In this document: piece after piece, positions 7,980-16,621 of the stretch
Layout of the letters: each line of letters begins with the position of its first letter
Position numbering within the stretch: the stretch's first letter is position 1
NCBI GenBank assembly: GCA_024639405.1
Contig: JAHEIL010000014.1
Location: forward strand, 1-36,216
DNA from: Crocinitomicaceae bacterium
GTDB taxonomy: Bacteria; Bacteroidota; Bacteroidia; Flavobacteriales_D; Crocinitomicaceae
Direction: 5' to 3'
Length of the DNA stretch: 36,216 nt
Program-made: the position numbers and the translations under genes
Notes under the pieces: generated by a model
Databases searched by the model: none
Told to the model about the DNA's origin: nothing
Seen by the model: only the letters and a program-made list of their open reading frames with translations

Positions 7980-8876
7980 ATCAAACGTTTAATTGTCATA
8001 GAAGGTCCTACAGCAAGTGGAAAAACTGCTTTAAGCATTGCTATTGCTAAACATTTCAATACCGTCATACTATCTGCAGATTCCCGTCAATTTTATCGTG
8101 AAATAGCCATTGGAACTGCAAAACCTAGCCTTGATGAGCAAGCTGGTGTTAAACATTACTTCATTGACTCTCATTCCATTGAAGAAGATTTTACAGCCGC
8201 TAAGTTTGCCCATGAAGCTGAAATAATTTTAAAAGACAAATTTCAATTAAACGAAACAATTGTTTTGGTAGGAGGTTCTGGTATGTTTATTGATGCCTTA
8301 TGCAATGGTTTAGATGAAATACCAACTGATCCAAATCTTCGTAAAGAACTAATTGCTTATGTTGAGTTAAATGGTATAGAACCATTGATCACTGAATTAA
8401 AAGAAAAAGATCCCGTGTTTTATGAACAAGTTGATTTAAACAATCCGGTTCGAATCATGCGCGCAATTGAAGTGATGCGAATCAGTGGACAAGCTTTTTC
8501 TTCGCTGAGAAAAGCTACAAAAAAAGTACACGATTTTGAAATCAAACGATTTATAATTGATCATCCGAGAGAACAATTATACAATAGAATTAACTTAAGA
8601 GTTGATCTTATGCTTGAAAACGGATTACTTGATGAAGTTAAATCTGTTATGGATAAAAAACATTTAAACGCTTTAAAAACTGTTGGTTACTCTGAATTAT
8701 TCGAATATATGGATGGAAAAACAACTTTTGATGAAGCCGTTGAAAAAATCAAACAAAATTCTAGAAGGTATGCCAAACGGCAATTAACTTGGTTCAGAAA
8801 GCACCAAGATGCAATTTGGATCCCCTTTGAATCTGTTGATGCAATGAAAAATAAAGTGTTATCAAAAATTACCTAA
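7980..8876 (+). CDS. miaA: tRNA dimethylallyltransferase MiaA, non-canonical start
   Basis: About 298 residues if counted from the ATC at 7980, the usual MiaA length. The enzyme transfers a dimethylallyl group to A37 of tRNAs reading UNN codons. The P-loop GPTASGKT (9-16), SADSRQFYRE with Asp34, VGGSGMFIDAL and the C-terminal RRYAKRQLTWFRKH are all family hallmarks. The frame is open from 7971 to the stop, but no ATG, GTG or TTG occurs before the P-loop. The first in-frame TTG/ATG codons come near 8265-8282, which would remove the P-loop. The best start by alignment is ATC at 7980, giving (M)KRLIVIEGP. ATT at 7992 is the alternative. A TTG at 7967 would join the frame if the A7 run at 7974-7980 were one base shorter. 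Function is sure; the start is not. Confidence 0.9.
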   Translation: MKRLIVIEGPTASGKTALSIAIAKHFNTVILSADSRQFYREIAIGTAKPSLDEQAGVKHYFIDSHSIEEDFTAAKFAHEAEIILKDKFQLNETIVLVGGSGMFIDALCNGLDEIPTDPNLRKELIAYVELNGIEPLITELKEKDPVFYEQVDLNNPVRIMRAIEVMRISGQAFSSLRKATKKVHDFEIKRFIIDHPREQLYNRINLRVDLMLENGLLDEVKSVMDKKHLNALKTVGYSELFEYMDGKTTFDEAVEKIKQNSRRYAKRQLTWFRKHQDAIWIPFESVDAMKNKVLSKIT

Positions 8877-8917
8877 AAATCGAAGCGTTAAAGAAATGTT
8901 AATTTTACGGACTTTTT

Positions 8918-8925
8918 TAACTTTG
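8918..8925 (+). promoter_or_regulatory. -7 box upstream of the thioredoxin-fold protein gene
   Basis: TAACTTTG, a full TAnnTTTG match, 41 nt before the ATG at 8967 and 42 nt after the miaA stop. No convincing -33 box. Confidence 0.5.
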
Positions 8926-8966
8926 CTGCGTCTTTGTATTAATTTCAAAATTCAAATTATAAAAAC

Positions 8967-10490
8967 ATGAAAATACTTAGTTTTATTTGCCTGCTTATGT
9001 TCACAACAATTGGTTTTGGTCAAAAACTTAAATTTAAGGTTGTTGGACAAAAAGACACCATTGTACATTTAGTAAAATACGTTGGAAAAGGAATGTATTA
9101 TGCGGATACTGCAGAAATAAAAAATGGAATCGTTGAATTCAATGGAGCAAAACAAGTTCCTGGAATACTTGGTCTATTGTTGCCTGGTCAAAAATTCTTT
9201 GAATTTATTTACAACAATGAAGAGGTTCAAATCGAAACTGCACTTCCTGATTTTGCTGGAAATATGAAAGTGAAAAAGTCTGAAGAAAATAAAGTTTTCA
9301 TGGCTTATATTAATTTTATAACAACCAGAAAAACAACCATTAACCAATTAATTGATTCACGCTCAAAATTAAAAGATACGGATGACCAATTTAAAAAATT
9401 GACAACAAGAATTGATTCGATTAACATTGAAGTGGTTGCTTATCAAAATGAATTGATGAAAAACAATCCAACAAAATACGTCTCTAAAATCGTCAAAATG
9501 TCGATTGATGTTGTTGTTCCTGAAGCACCAAAAAATGACAAGGGACAAATCATTGATTCAAACTTTAGATTTAAATATTTTAGAAGCCATTATTGGGACA
9601 ATATTGACTTGAATGATGATCGTTTAGTAAACACACCTGTTTTCCATAATAAATTAGAATTTTTCTTTGGTAAGAACATGATGCTACAACATTGGGACAC
9701 TATTCTGTATTATGCTTTTGATTTGTGTGATCGCTTAAATCCTAAATCTAAAACATTCGAATATTGTGTATCTTGGATTACTTCAAATTTTGGAAAAAGC
9801 AAGATTATGGGTATGGATAAAGTCTACATTTTAATGGCGGATCGTTATTATTGTTCTAAAAATGCTGAAGGAAAATCACCTGCTTTTTGGATGACAGAAC
9901 CCAAACTAAAAGACTTGTGCGAGAAAATTCCAGTTCAAAAAAACTTGGTAATTGGAGCAAAACCAACCAATATCATCTTACGTGACACAACAGATGTAAA
10001 TTGGAAAGATTTTTACAGCTTAAAGTCTGAATATACGATTTTGTATTTCTGGGATCCAGAATGTGGTCATTGTAAAAAAACTACACCAAAGCTTGAAACC
10101 TTATACAAAGAGAAATTTAAAGCGAGAAATGTAGAGATTTTCGCTGTAGGTAAAGCAATTGGAGAAGATTTTGGTAAATGGAAAAAATTTATTCGTGACA
10201 ACTCGTTAACATTTACAAATGTTGCAGTTACAGAAGCTTTGTACAAAGCAGCATTGCAAGATGCAAATCAATTTGTTCCAAAATACACAAACGTAGAGTC
10301 ATTGAATTATCAAACAACTTATGACATTTTCTCTACGCCACGCGTATTTGTATTGGACAAAGACAAAAAAATCATAGCGAAAAGTATTTCAATTGCTCAA
10401 TTAGAAGATTTAATCGATCGTTTACAAGGTAAAAAAGACTTGCCAAAAATCTTCCCACCAGATCCTGAAGAAGACGAACAAATGCATTAA
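8967..10490 (+). CDS. Exported thioredoxin-fold (TlpA/AhpC-TSA-like) protein with DUF4369-like N-terminus
   Basis: 507 residues with a Sec signal peptide (MKILSFICLLMFTTIGFGQ). Residues about 20-110 are beta-rich and resemble the DUF4369 domain that precedes thioredoxin domains in many Bacteroidota proteins. A long helical middle (about 110-325) looks like DUF5106. The C-terminal thioredoxin fold (about 330-490) has the redox pair in FWDPECGHCKKTTP (Cys366, Cys369) and a cis-Pro in FSTPRVFVLD. It probably acts as a periplasmic or envelope thiol-disulphide reductant. The partner is unknown. The protein ends in a Pro/Glu-rich tail. It is a single gene with its own -7 box and a strong terminator. 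Domain names for the first two thirds are by general resemblance. Confidence 0.85.
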   Translation: MKILSFICLLMFTTIGFGQKLKFKVVGQKDTIVHLVKYVGKGMYYADTAEIKNGIVEFNGAKQVPGILGLLLPGQKFFEFIYNNEEVQIETALPDFAGNMKVKKSEENKVFMAYINFITTRKTTINQLIDSRSKLKDTDDQFKKLTTRIDSINIEVVAYQNELMKNNPTKYVSKIVKMSIDVVVPEAPKNDKGQIIDSNFRFKYFRSHYWDNIDLNDDRLVNTPVFHNKLEFFFGKNMMLQHWDTILYYAFDLCDRLNPKSKTFEYCVSWITSNFGKSKIMGMDKVYILMADRYYCSKNAEGKSPAFWMTEPKLKDLCEKIPVQKNLVIGAKPTNIILRDTTDVNWKDFYSLKSEYTILYFWDPECGHCKKTTPKLETLYKEKFKARNVEIFAVGKAIGEDFGKWKKFIRDNSLTFTNVAVTEALYKAALQDANQFVPKYTNVESLNYQTTYDIFSTPRVFVLDKDKKIIAKSISIAQLEDLIDRLQGKKDLPKIFPPDPEEDEQMH

Positions 10491-10500
10491 TATTATTTAT

Positions 10501-10536
10501 TAACAAAAAAAGCAGCCTTTGCTGCTTTTTTTGTTA
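10501..10536. terminator. Rho-independent terminator after the thioredoxin-fold gene
   Basis: A perfect 16-bp inverted repeat: TAACAAAAAAAGCAGC and its complement, around a 4-nt CTTT loop. The GC core is GCAGC/GCTGC, with A-rich and T-rich flanks that can work on either strand. It starts 10 nt after the stop at 10490. Confidence 0.9.
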
Positions 10537-10581
10537 ATAATAGTTTCATCTCTATTTAATTAATTCAACACTTAAGTTTCG

Positions 10582-10589
10582 TATTTTTG
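10582..10589 (+). promoter_or_regulatory. -7 box of the T9SS cargo gene
   Basis: TATTTTTG, a full match to TAnnTTTG, 16 nt before the ATG at 10606. No TTTG is visible at the -33 distance. Confidence 0.5.
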
Positions 10590-10605
10590 ATGAAAAATAA
10601 ATTCT

Positions 10606-13110
10606 ATGAAAAAAATTTTACTAATCTGTTTTGTAGCTGTTTCACAACTATTTGTAGCTCAAACATTTGAATCTTTTAACTTTAGTGGGTTAGCGAATGC
10701 CAACGGTTGGACTATACAAAGCGGAACTTCTGGCTTTATAAATTCAATAAATACCTCATCTGACCAAGGAAACAGTTTAGCTTTTTCAGGACTACCTAGT
10801 TCAGTTGGTAATAGAATCACATTAGTTGCAGGAAATGCAGAGGATATAAACAAATCAGTTACAGGACTTACAACAGTTGGTTACTATTCTTTTTTGTTAA
10901 AAGTGAGCGATACGTTAGGATTGTCAACAAATGCGAATGGAGATTATTTCATTGGATTTACAACTGCAACAGGTGCTTCTTCTACCTTCGCTTCTAGAGT
11001 ATATGTAAAAAAAGCAACTGGTAATAACTTTTTGTTGGGAATACAAAATGCCTCATCAGGAACTGTGACAACTACTTTTTCTTCTACGGTTTATCCAATT
11101 GGAACAACAGTATTTGTAGCTGTTAAACTTGATAAATCAACTTCTCCTATTGCAGCTTCACTTTACGTGAACCCAACACCAGGAGCTGTAGAACCAACAC
11201 CAACAGTTACTAATAATATGGGAACTGCTACTTTATCTGCTATCGGAGCTCTTTTTATTCGTCAAGCTGGAAATGCAACAACAGGAACTGGTAATTTACA
11301 AATCGATGAGATACGTGTTGGAGCAACATGGTCAGATGTTACACCAGCAGGTATCACAGCACCAACTGTAATAGCATCAACTGCTGGATTAACAGGTTTT
11401 AACCAATTTGTTGGAACTCCATCTACTGAGCAAAATTTCAACGTTTCAGGTTCTAATTTAACAGGAAATGTTTCTCTTACTGTGGCAGGTGATTATCAAA
11501 TTTCATTGTCTTCAGGTTCAGGATTTGGTTCTTCATTATCACTTACACCTACTACAGGAGCTGTTGCATCTACACCAATTTATGTTCGTTTAAATGGAAC
11601 TTCAGCTAATGCAAGTGTTAACTCAGCAATTATTATTAGTTCAACTGGCGCTACAAATGACACTGTTTCATTAAACGGAACAATTTTAAATCCTGCTCCA
11701 ACTATTTTTGCATCTGTTAATTCATTATCTGGATTCACTCATTTTGTTGGAAACCCTTCAATAACTCAATCGTTTGATGTTTCAGGTAACTTTTTAACAA
11801 GTAATTTAACAATTACAGCTAGTGGAGCCTTTGAAGTTTCTCAAGCTGCAACAAGTGGATTTGCAAATAGTATTACTATTACTCCAACAACTGGAACTGT
11901 TGCATCAACTCCAATTTATGTTCGTTTAAACGGAACAAGTTTCAATGCCAATCAAACTGGAATTGCTATTTTATCTGCTACTGGTGCAACAGCTGATACA
12001 TTAACTTTAACTGGTAATACAAATGACTACATCGTTTCAACAATTGCTCAAGTAACAGCTGAAGACACAAATGGAGTTGCAACTTCACTAGGTTCATACG
12101 CAGCTGTAACAGGCGTTGTGCATTGTATTGATTTTGACGGAAATGCTGGTTACAGTTTAACAGTAATTGATGGTATTGGTAATGGAATTAATTTATTTAA
12201 AAATGTTGATTTAAATGGCTATCAATCTGCTGAAGGAGACTCAATTAGAGTTAAAGGAAAAATTGAACAATTCAATGGTTTGACAGAAATTATTCCAGAT
12301 TCAATTTTTGTATTGGGCCAAAATGCAAACTTACAAACACCATTGATTGTAACTGCTTTAAGTGAAGCGACAGAATCAAAATACATCAAATTAGAAAATT
12401 TAACATTTGTTACTCCAATTACAACTTTCCCTACTGGAAGCAACAACATTGACGTAACAGATGGTACAACTACATATACATTGAGAATTGATGCAGACAC
12501 TGATATCCCAGGTGGAGCAGCGCCTCAAAATACATTTAGTGTCTTTGGTGTATGTGGACAATACGATAATTCATCACCTTACACATCTGGATACCAATTA
12601 TTCCCTTGTGGATTGAGCAGTTTCACTGAAAATTGTGTAACACCATCCAATCAAATTGCGATCACAATGGACAATAGTGCATCTGCTGTAGCTACTGGTG
12701 TTAATTACCAATGGATTAATTGCGCTGGAAATGTTCCGATTGCAGGTGAAACAAATCAAACATTCTTTGCAACTGTTAATGGATCGTATGCCGTAATCGT
12801 TTCTGACGGAGCATGTTCAGATACATCTGAATGTTTTACACCTGATTTTTCTGGAATTGCATCTATCAATGCTGTTGAGTTTTCAATTCTACCAAATCCA
12901 AGCAATGGAATTGTAACGATTGAACTTGCAACAACAATTTCAAATGCTTTGATTTCGATTACATCATTGAACGGTCAAGTAATTGAAACATTTACAACAT
13001 CTTCTGCAAGTACTTCAAGAGATTTATCTTTCTTAAACGATGGCATGTACTTGATTACTGTTGCAACTGAAATTGGTAACAAAACCAAAAGAATTGTCGT
13101 GAAAAAATAA
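10606..13110 (+). CDS. Large secreted protein with two Ig-like repeats and a type IX secretion C-terminal signal
   Basis: 834 residues with a Sec signal peptide (about 1-19). Residues 20-245 look like a beta-sandwich (jelly-roll) domain. Two tandem beta repeats follow (about 252-361 and 364-472), each with the phrase ASTPIYVRLNGTS. Residues about 474-675 have the look of a DUF5689/OB-fold-like domain (VTGVVHCIDFDGNAGYSLTVIDG, then GDSIRVKGKIEQFNGLTEI). After a Cys-containing segment (about 677-745), the last 80 residues form a T9SS type A sorting domain: FSILPNPSNGIVTIEL, then LNDGMYLITV and the basic end TKRIVVKK. The protein should be exported by Sec and moved to the surface or medium by T9SS. 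No catalytic motif is recognised, so adhesion or a structural surface role is a guess. The six cysteines after residue 640 may form disulphides. Confidence 0.85.
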   Translation: MKKILLICFVAVSQLFVAQTFESFNFSGLANANGWTIQSGTSGFINSINTSSDQGNSLAFSGLPSSVGNRITLVAGNAEDINKSVTGLTTVGYYSFLLKVSDTLGLSTNANGDYFIGFTTATGASSTFASRVYVKKATGNNFLLGIQNASSGTVTTTFSSTVYPIGTTVFVAVKLDKSTSPIAASLYVNPTPGAVEPTPTVTNNMGTATLSAIGALFIRQAGNATTGTGNLQIDEIRVGATWSDVTPAGITAPTVIASTAGLTGFNQFVGTPSTEQNFNVSGSNLTGNVSLTVAGDYQISLSSGSGFGSSLSLTPTTGAVASTPIYVRLNGTSANASVNSAIIISSTGATNDTVSLNGTILNPAPTIFASVNSLSGFTHFVGNPSITQSFDVSGNFLTSNLTITASGAFEVSQAATSGFANSITITPTTGTVASTPIYVRLNGTSFNANQTGIAILSATGATADTLTLTGNTNDYIVSTIAQVTAEDTNGVATSLGSYAAVTGVVHCIDFDGNAGYSLTVIDGIGNGINLFKNVDLNGYQSAEGDSIRVKGKIEQFNGLTEIIPDSIFVLGQNANLQTPLIVTALSEATESKYIKLENLTFVTPITTFPTGSNNIDVTDGTTTYTLRIDADTDIPGGAAPQNTFSVFGVCGQYDNSSPYTSGYQLFPCGLSSFTENCVTPSNQIAITMDNSASAVATGVNYQWINCAGNVPIAGETNQTFFATVNGSYAVIVSDGACSDTSECFTPDFSGIASINAVEFSILPNPSNGIVTIELATTISNALISITSLNGQVIETFTTSSASTSRDLSFLNDGMYLITVATEIGNKTKRIVVKK
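11359..11688 (+). repeat. Tandem Ig-like repeat, unit 1
   Basis: Encodes residues about 252-361 of the T9SS cargo protein. The unit runs from APTVIAST to NDTVSLNGTIL. It pairs with the unit at 11695-12021 in the pattern F-x-x-F-V-G-x-P-S, F-x-V-S-G-x-x-L-T and TPTTG-x-VASTPIYVRLNGTS. Confidence 0.8.
11695..12021 (+). repeat. Tandem Ig-like repeat, unit 2
   Basis: Encodes residues about 364-472. It is clearly homologous to the preceding unit. DNA identity is highest around 11883-11935 versus 11549-11601, where only scattered bases differ. The rest has diverged more. Confidence 0.8.
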
Positions 13111-13131
13111 TTCTTTTCAAATAAATAATTT

Positions 13132-13159
13132 AAAAGAGGTTTCAGTTGGAACCTCTTTT
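13132..13159. terminator. Rho-independent terminator after the T9SS cargo gene
   Basis: A perfect 10-bp stem, AAAAGAGGTT / AACCTCTTTT, with an 8-nt loop, followed by more T residues. It begins 21 nt after the stop at 13110. Confidence 0.88.
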
Positions 13160-13219
13160 TTTATGGAATAAAGTGGTTCATTTAAGAAATGATTGTATTT
13201 TTATACCAAAATAATTAAT

Positions 13220-16198
13220 ATGAAATCATTCGTTACTTTTTTAGCTGTTTCAATCAGTTTCTTAGGCTTTACACAAGCGTATTTTCAACAAGAAGTTAAT
13301 TACAAAATCAATGTTCAATTGAACGATGTAGAACATATATTAACGGGTGATGAGCAATTTGAATACATTAACAATTCTTCTACATCTTTACAAGAAATCA
13401 ATGTGCATGTTTGGGCTAACGCATACAAAAATGGGAAAACAGCATTGGGAAAACAATTGTACAAAGATGGTAACTTTGCGTTATCAAGTGCAACTGAAGC
13501 AGAAAAAGGTTGGATTGACTCATTGAATTTCAAGGTAAATGCGCAAGCCGTGAAATGGGAATTTGATTTAAAAAATCAAGATATTTGTGTGCTACATTTG
13601 ACTACTCCATTAAAACCCGGGGAACGTTTAACTGTTACTACTCCTTTTAAGATTAAAATTCCTTCTGGAAAAATTTCACGCTTGGGACACATTGGACAAT
13701 CTTATCAAATCACGCAATGGTATCCAAAGCCTGCTGTTTATGATAAAAATGGATGGAACCCAATCCCCTATTTAACACAAGGTGAGTTTTATTCTGAATA
13801 TGGCTCTTTTGATGTTTCAATTACCTTGCCTAAAAACTATGTTGTAGGTGCAACAGGTGACTTACAAACACCTACAGAACAAGCATTTTTAGATGATAAA
13901 GTAGTTGAAACAAAAAACAACATGGACGCCTATTTAAAAAACAAGGCAGAAACACCTTTTCCTGCATCTGAAAAAGCTTTAAAAACAATTCGTTACACAC
14001 AAAAAAACATTCACGACTTTGGCTGGTTTGCCGACAAGCGATTTGCTGTATCCAAAAGCGAGGTAATTCTTCCAGCATCGAAAGAAAAGGTTACAACCTG
14101 GGCAATGTGGGTGCCTCAAAACACTGAAAAATGGCAACATGCAGATGAATATTTACGCGATGGAATTTATTATTATTCCTTATGGAATGGCGATTATCCT
14201 TACAAACAAGTCACAGCAGTTGATGGAACAATTAGCGCTGGAGGAGGAATGGAATATCCAAATGTTACAGTTATTGGAAATACGTCTTCAAAAGAAGAAT
14301 TAGAGATTGTTATTGTTCATGAAGTTGGACACAATTGGTTTTATGGAATTTTAGGCTCTAATGAACGGGTACATGGTTGGATGGATGAAGGAATGAATAC
14401 TTTTAATGAAGTACGATACATTCAAACAAAATATCCAAATAATACGCGTTTTTCAGACATGGTTTTAAATGGTCGCTTCCACATGAATCATTTGAATTAT
14501 CATGACATGAATGATATTTTCGTGCGAACAATCACTGTTTTAGGAGAAGATCAAGCAATTGAAACACACTCTGCAGATTTCACACCAACCAATTACGGTT
14601 TGATCATGTATCAAAAAACAGGTTTGGTTTTTGAATATTTACGTGATTATTTGGGAACAGAGAAATTTGATCAATGTATGCATGCCTATTTTGATGAATG
14701 GAAATTCAAACACCCTCAACCAGCTGATATGCAAGCAACATTAGAGCGTGTTTCTGGAAAAAAACTAGATTGGCTATTTTCTGATTTAATTCAAACTACA
14801 AAGCACATTGATTACAAAATTAAATCAGTTAATAAAAGATTAAAAACTGGGACGGTTGTTAAAGTAAAAAATGTTGGGCAAGTCAATGGTCCTATTGAAG
14901 TCAATGCCTTTAAAAATGATTCATTAGTAGAAACAAAATGGATAGAACCTACTGAAACTAAAACGACAGAAATTACGTTAAACACTACAAATCCTGATGC
15001 AATTCAGATCAATTCAGATCGAACAATGCCTGAATTAAACAGACAGAATAACAATTGGCATGCAACGGGACTCTTAAAAAAATTAGAACCGATCAATTTT
15101 GAATTTTTGATTGGTGATAAAGAACAAAAAAAATCCACTGTTTTTTGGACACCAATGATTGCTGGAAATTTCTACGACAAATTCATGATTGGGGCTACTT
15201 TTCATAATTTTGGTATTCCAATGAATCCGTTCCAATATGTTGTTACACCAATGTATTCATTTGGTAGAAACATGGTTTCAGGTATGGCAGAAGTTTCTTA
15301 TTCATTCTTGCCTGCGAATAACATCAAATTATCACGGATCGGACTTTCAGTAAAATCATTTAAAAATGATTCATCCGCAGTTCGTAAAAGTGATGGCGCA
15401 TATTTAGCACTTTCGCCTTATTGGCTGTTGAAACTTGGAAATCGTAAACGTTCAAACTTCGCTCATTCCCTGTTATTCCAAGGCATTACAAAAGCTACAA
15501 TCAATGAAGGTACTTTCAACGACTATGTTGGTGGCTTTGAAGAATACGCTATCGATTACCGTTCAACAGATCATGTCGCATCTATAAAAATTAGAAACGC
15601 AAATATTTTCTCAAGAGATCAATTAAAAATGGGCCGATTAACAGCTGAAGCGAGTTACAATTACCGTTATCTAAAAGGAAAAATGGCACGTTGGGTAGAG
15701 ATTCGAGGATTTGCAGGAACAAATTATTTATTTAGAAATCCAACAGGAAACAATACCTATGCATACGGAATGTCCTTAAGTGGAACAGACGGTGCACAAG
15801 ATTTATTTTTTGAAGATTATTATTTTGGAAGAGGAATGATAGATGGTATTTGGTCGCAACAACGTGCTGAAAATATGGGCGGTTTTAAAAGCACCAGCTA
15901 TTATGGAACAACAACATCTTGGATGGCAACAGCCAACTTGTACGTTCAGTTGCCAATTCCTAGATTGAAATTCATTGGATATTATTTAGATGCAGGTGTA
16001 TTTAAAAATGAAATCACAGTAAATTCAGCAATCAACATGGGACTTGCGTTACGCATTTCATCTGCTTTCGGAGTTTATTTCCCATTGTGGATGAGTAAAG
16101 AATTGAATGATTCATTTGGTAATTCAAAATATGCAGAAAAAATTCGTTTTACCTTAAAAATGAATATTGTCAACAAAGGATTACGTTTCAATTTATAA
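13220..16198 (+). CDS. M1-family (gluzincin) metallopeptidase with long beta-rich C-terminus
   Basis: 992 residues from the ATG at 13220, which begins the signal peptide MKSFVTFLAVSISFLGFTQA. The frame is open upstream to a TTG at 13193, but that adds nine residues ahead of the signal. The peptidase region (about 20-530) has zinc motif HEVGH at 367-371, the third ligand Glu390 in WMDEGMNTF, and GGMEY at 342-346 in place of the aminopeptidase GAMEN motif. About 360 further residues follow (630-992), built of alternating amphipathic strands and ending in ...GLRFNL. This looks like an outer-membrane beta-barrel-like tail; that is my inference. Likely role is extracytoplasmic peptide hydrolysis. 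A TATTTTTA box at 13196-13203 may be its promoter. It ends 3 nt before the thioesterase gene. Confidence 0.9.
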   Translation: MKSFVTFLAVSISFLGFTQAYFQQEVNYKINVQLNDVEHILTGDEQFEYINNSSTSLQEINVHVWANAYKNGKTALGKQLYKDGNFALSSATEAEKGWIDSLNFKVNAQAVKWEFDLKNQDICVLHLTTPLKPGERLTVTTPFKIKIPSGKISRLGHIGQSYQITQWYPKPAVYDKNGWNPIPYLTQGEFYSEYGSFDVSITLPKNYVVGATGDLQTPTEQAFLDDKVVETKNNMDAYLKNKAETPFPASEKALKTIRYTQKNIHDFGWFADKRFAVSKSEVILPASKEKVTTWAMWVPQNTEKWQHADEYLRDGIYYYSLWNGDYPYKQVTAVDGTISAGGGMEYPNVTVIGNTSSKEELEIVIVHEVGHNWFYGILGSNERVHGWMDEGMNTFNEVRYIQTKYPNNTRFSDMVLNGRFHMNHLNYHDMNDIFVRTITVLGEDQAIETHSADFTPTNYGLIMYQKTGLVFEYLRDYLGTEKFDQCMHAYFDEWKFKHPQPADMQATLERVSGKKLDWLFSDLIQTTKHIDYKIKSVNKRLKTGTVVKVKNVGQVNGPIEVNAFKNDSLVETKWIEPTETKTTEITLNTTNPDAIQINSDRTMPELNRQNNNWHATGLLKKLEPINFEFLIGDKEQKKSTVFWTPMIAGNFYDKFMIGATFHNFGIPMNPFQYVVTPMYSFGRNMVSGMAEVSYSFLPANNIKLSRIGLSVKSFKNDSSAVRKSDGAYLALSPYWLLKLGNRKRSNFAHSLLFQGITKATINEGTFNDYVGGFEEYAIDYRSTDHVASIKIRNANIFSRDQLKMGRLTAEASYNYRYLKGKMARWVEIRGFAGTNYLFRNPTGNNTYAYGMSLSGTDGAQDLFFEDYYFGRGMIDGIWSQQRAENMGGFKSTSYYGTTTSWMATANLYVQLPIPRLKFIGYYLDAGVFKNEITVNSAINMGLALRISSAFGVYFPLWMSKELNDSFGNSKYAEKIRFTLKMNIVNKGLRFNL

Positions 16199-16201
16199 AA
16201 A

Positions 16202-16621
16202 ATGGCATTTAAAAAAATACCTTTAGCTGTAATTAATGGCTATAATAAAAATACCTTAATGGAAACTTTGGGTATTGAATGTGTTGAAATTGGTGACGAT
16301 TACATTATTTCAACTATGCCAGTCGACCAACGCAATCATCAACCAATGGGATTATTGCACGGAGGCGCAAGTGCTGCATTAATTGAAAGCATTGGTTCGA
16401 TGGGTTCGTCTCTTTTACTGGATTTAGAAAAAGAATATCCCGTTGGTTTAGAAGTAAATACCAACCATGTTGGAGGAATAAAAAGTGGAATGGTGAAAGC
16501 CGTTGGTAAAATTGTGCATGCTGGGAAAAAAACACATGTTTGGCAAGTAGATATTTTTGACCAAGAAACCAATAAAATGGTTGCAACAGGTCGCTTAACC
16601 GTTTTAATCATTCAGAAATAA
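16202..16621 (+). CDS. menI: Hotdog-fold thioesterase, candidate DHNA-CoA hydrolase (MenI)
   Basis: 139 residues of the PaaI/4HBT hotdog family: MGLLHGGASAALIESIGSMGS holds His53-Gly-Gly and Glu62, the usual active-site pair, and LEVNTNHVGGIKSG follows. Such enzymes cleave acyl-CoA thioesters. The gene's TAA is directly followed by the menF ATG, and menD is next. This points to hydrolysis of 1,4-dihydroxy-2-naphthoyl-CoA in menaquinone synthesis. The family also contains other thioesterases, so the substrate call rests on context. Confidence 0.82.
   Translation: MAFKKIPLAVINGYNKNTLMETLGIECVEIGDDYIISTMPVDQRNHQPMGLLHGGASAALIESIGSMGSSLLLDLEKEYPVGLEVNTNHVGGIKSGMVKAVGKIVHAGKKTHVWQVDIFDQETNKMVATGRLTVLIIQK

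Noticed and set aside
11359-12021. Repeats in the T9SS protein considered as CRISPR or mobile repeats
   Set aside because: The units are about 330 bp, in frame and protein-coding; there is no short direct repeat with spacers.
13193-13219. TTG start extending the M1 peptidase by nine residues
   Set aside because: The ATG at 13220 begins a standard signal peptide and the TTG overlaps the likely -7 box.
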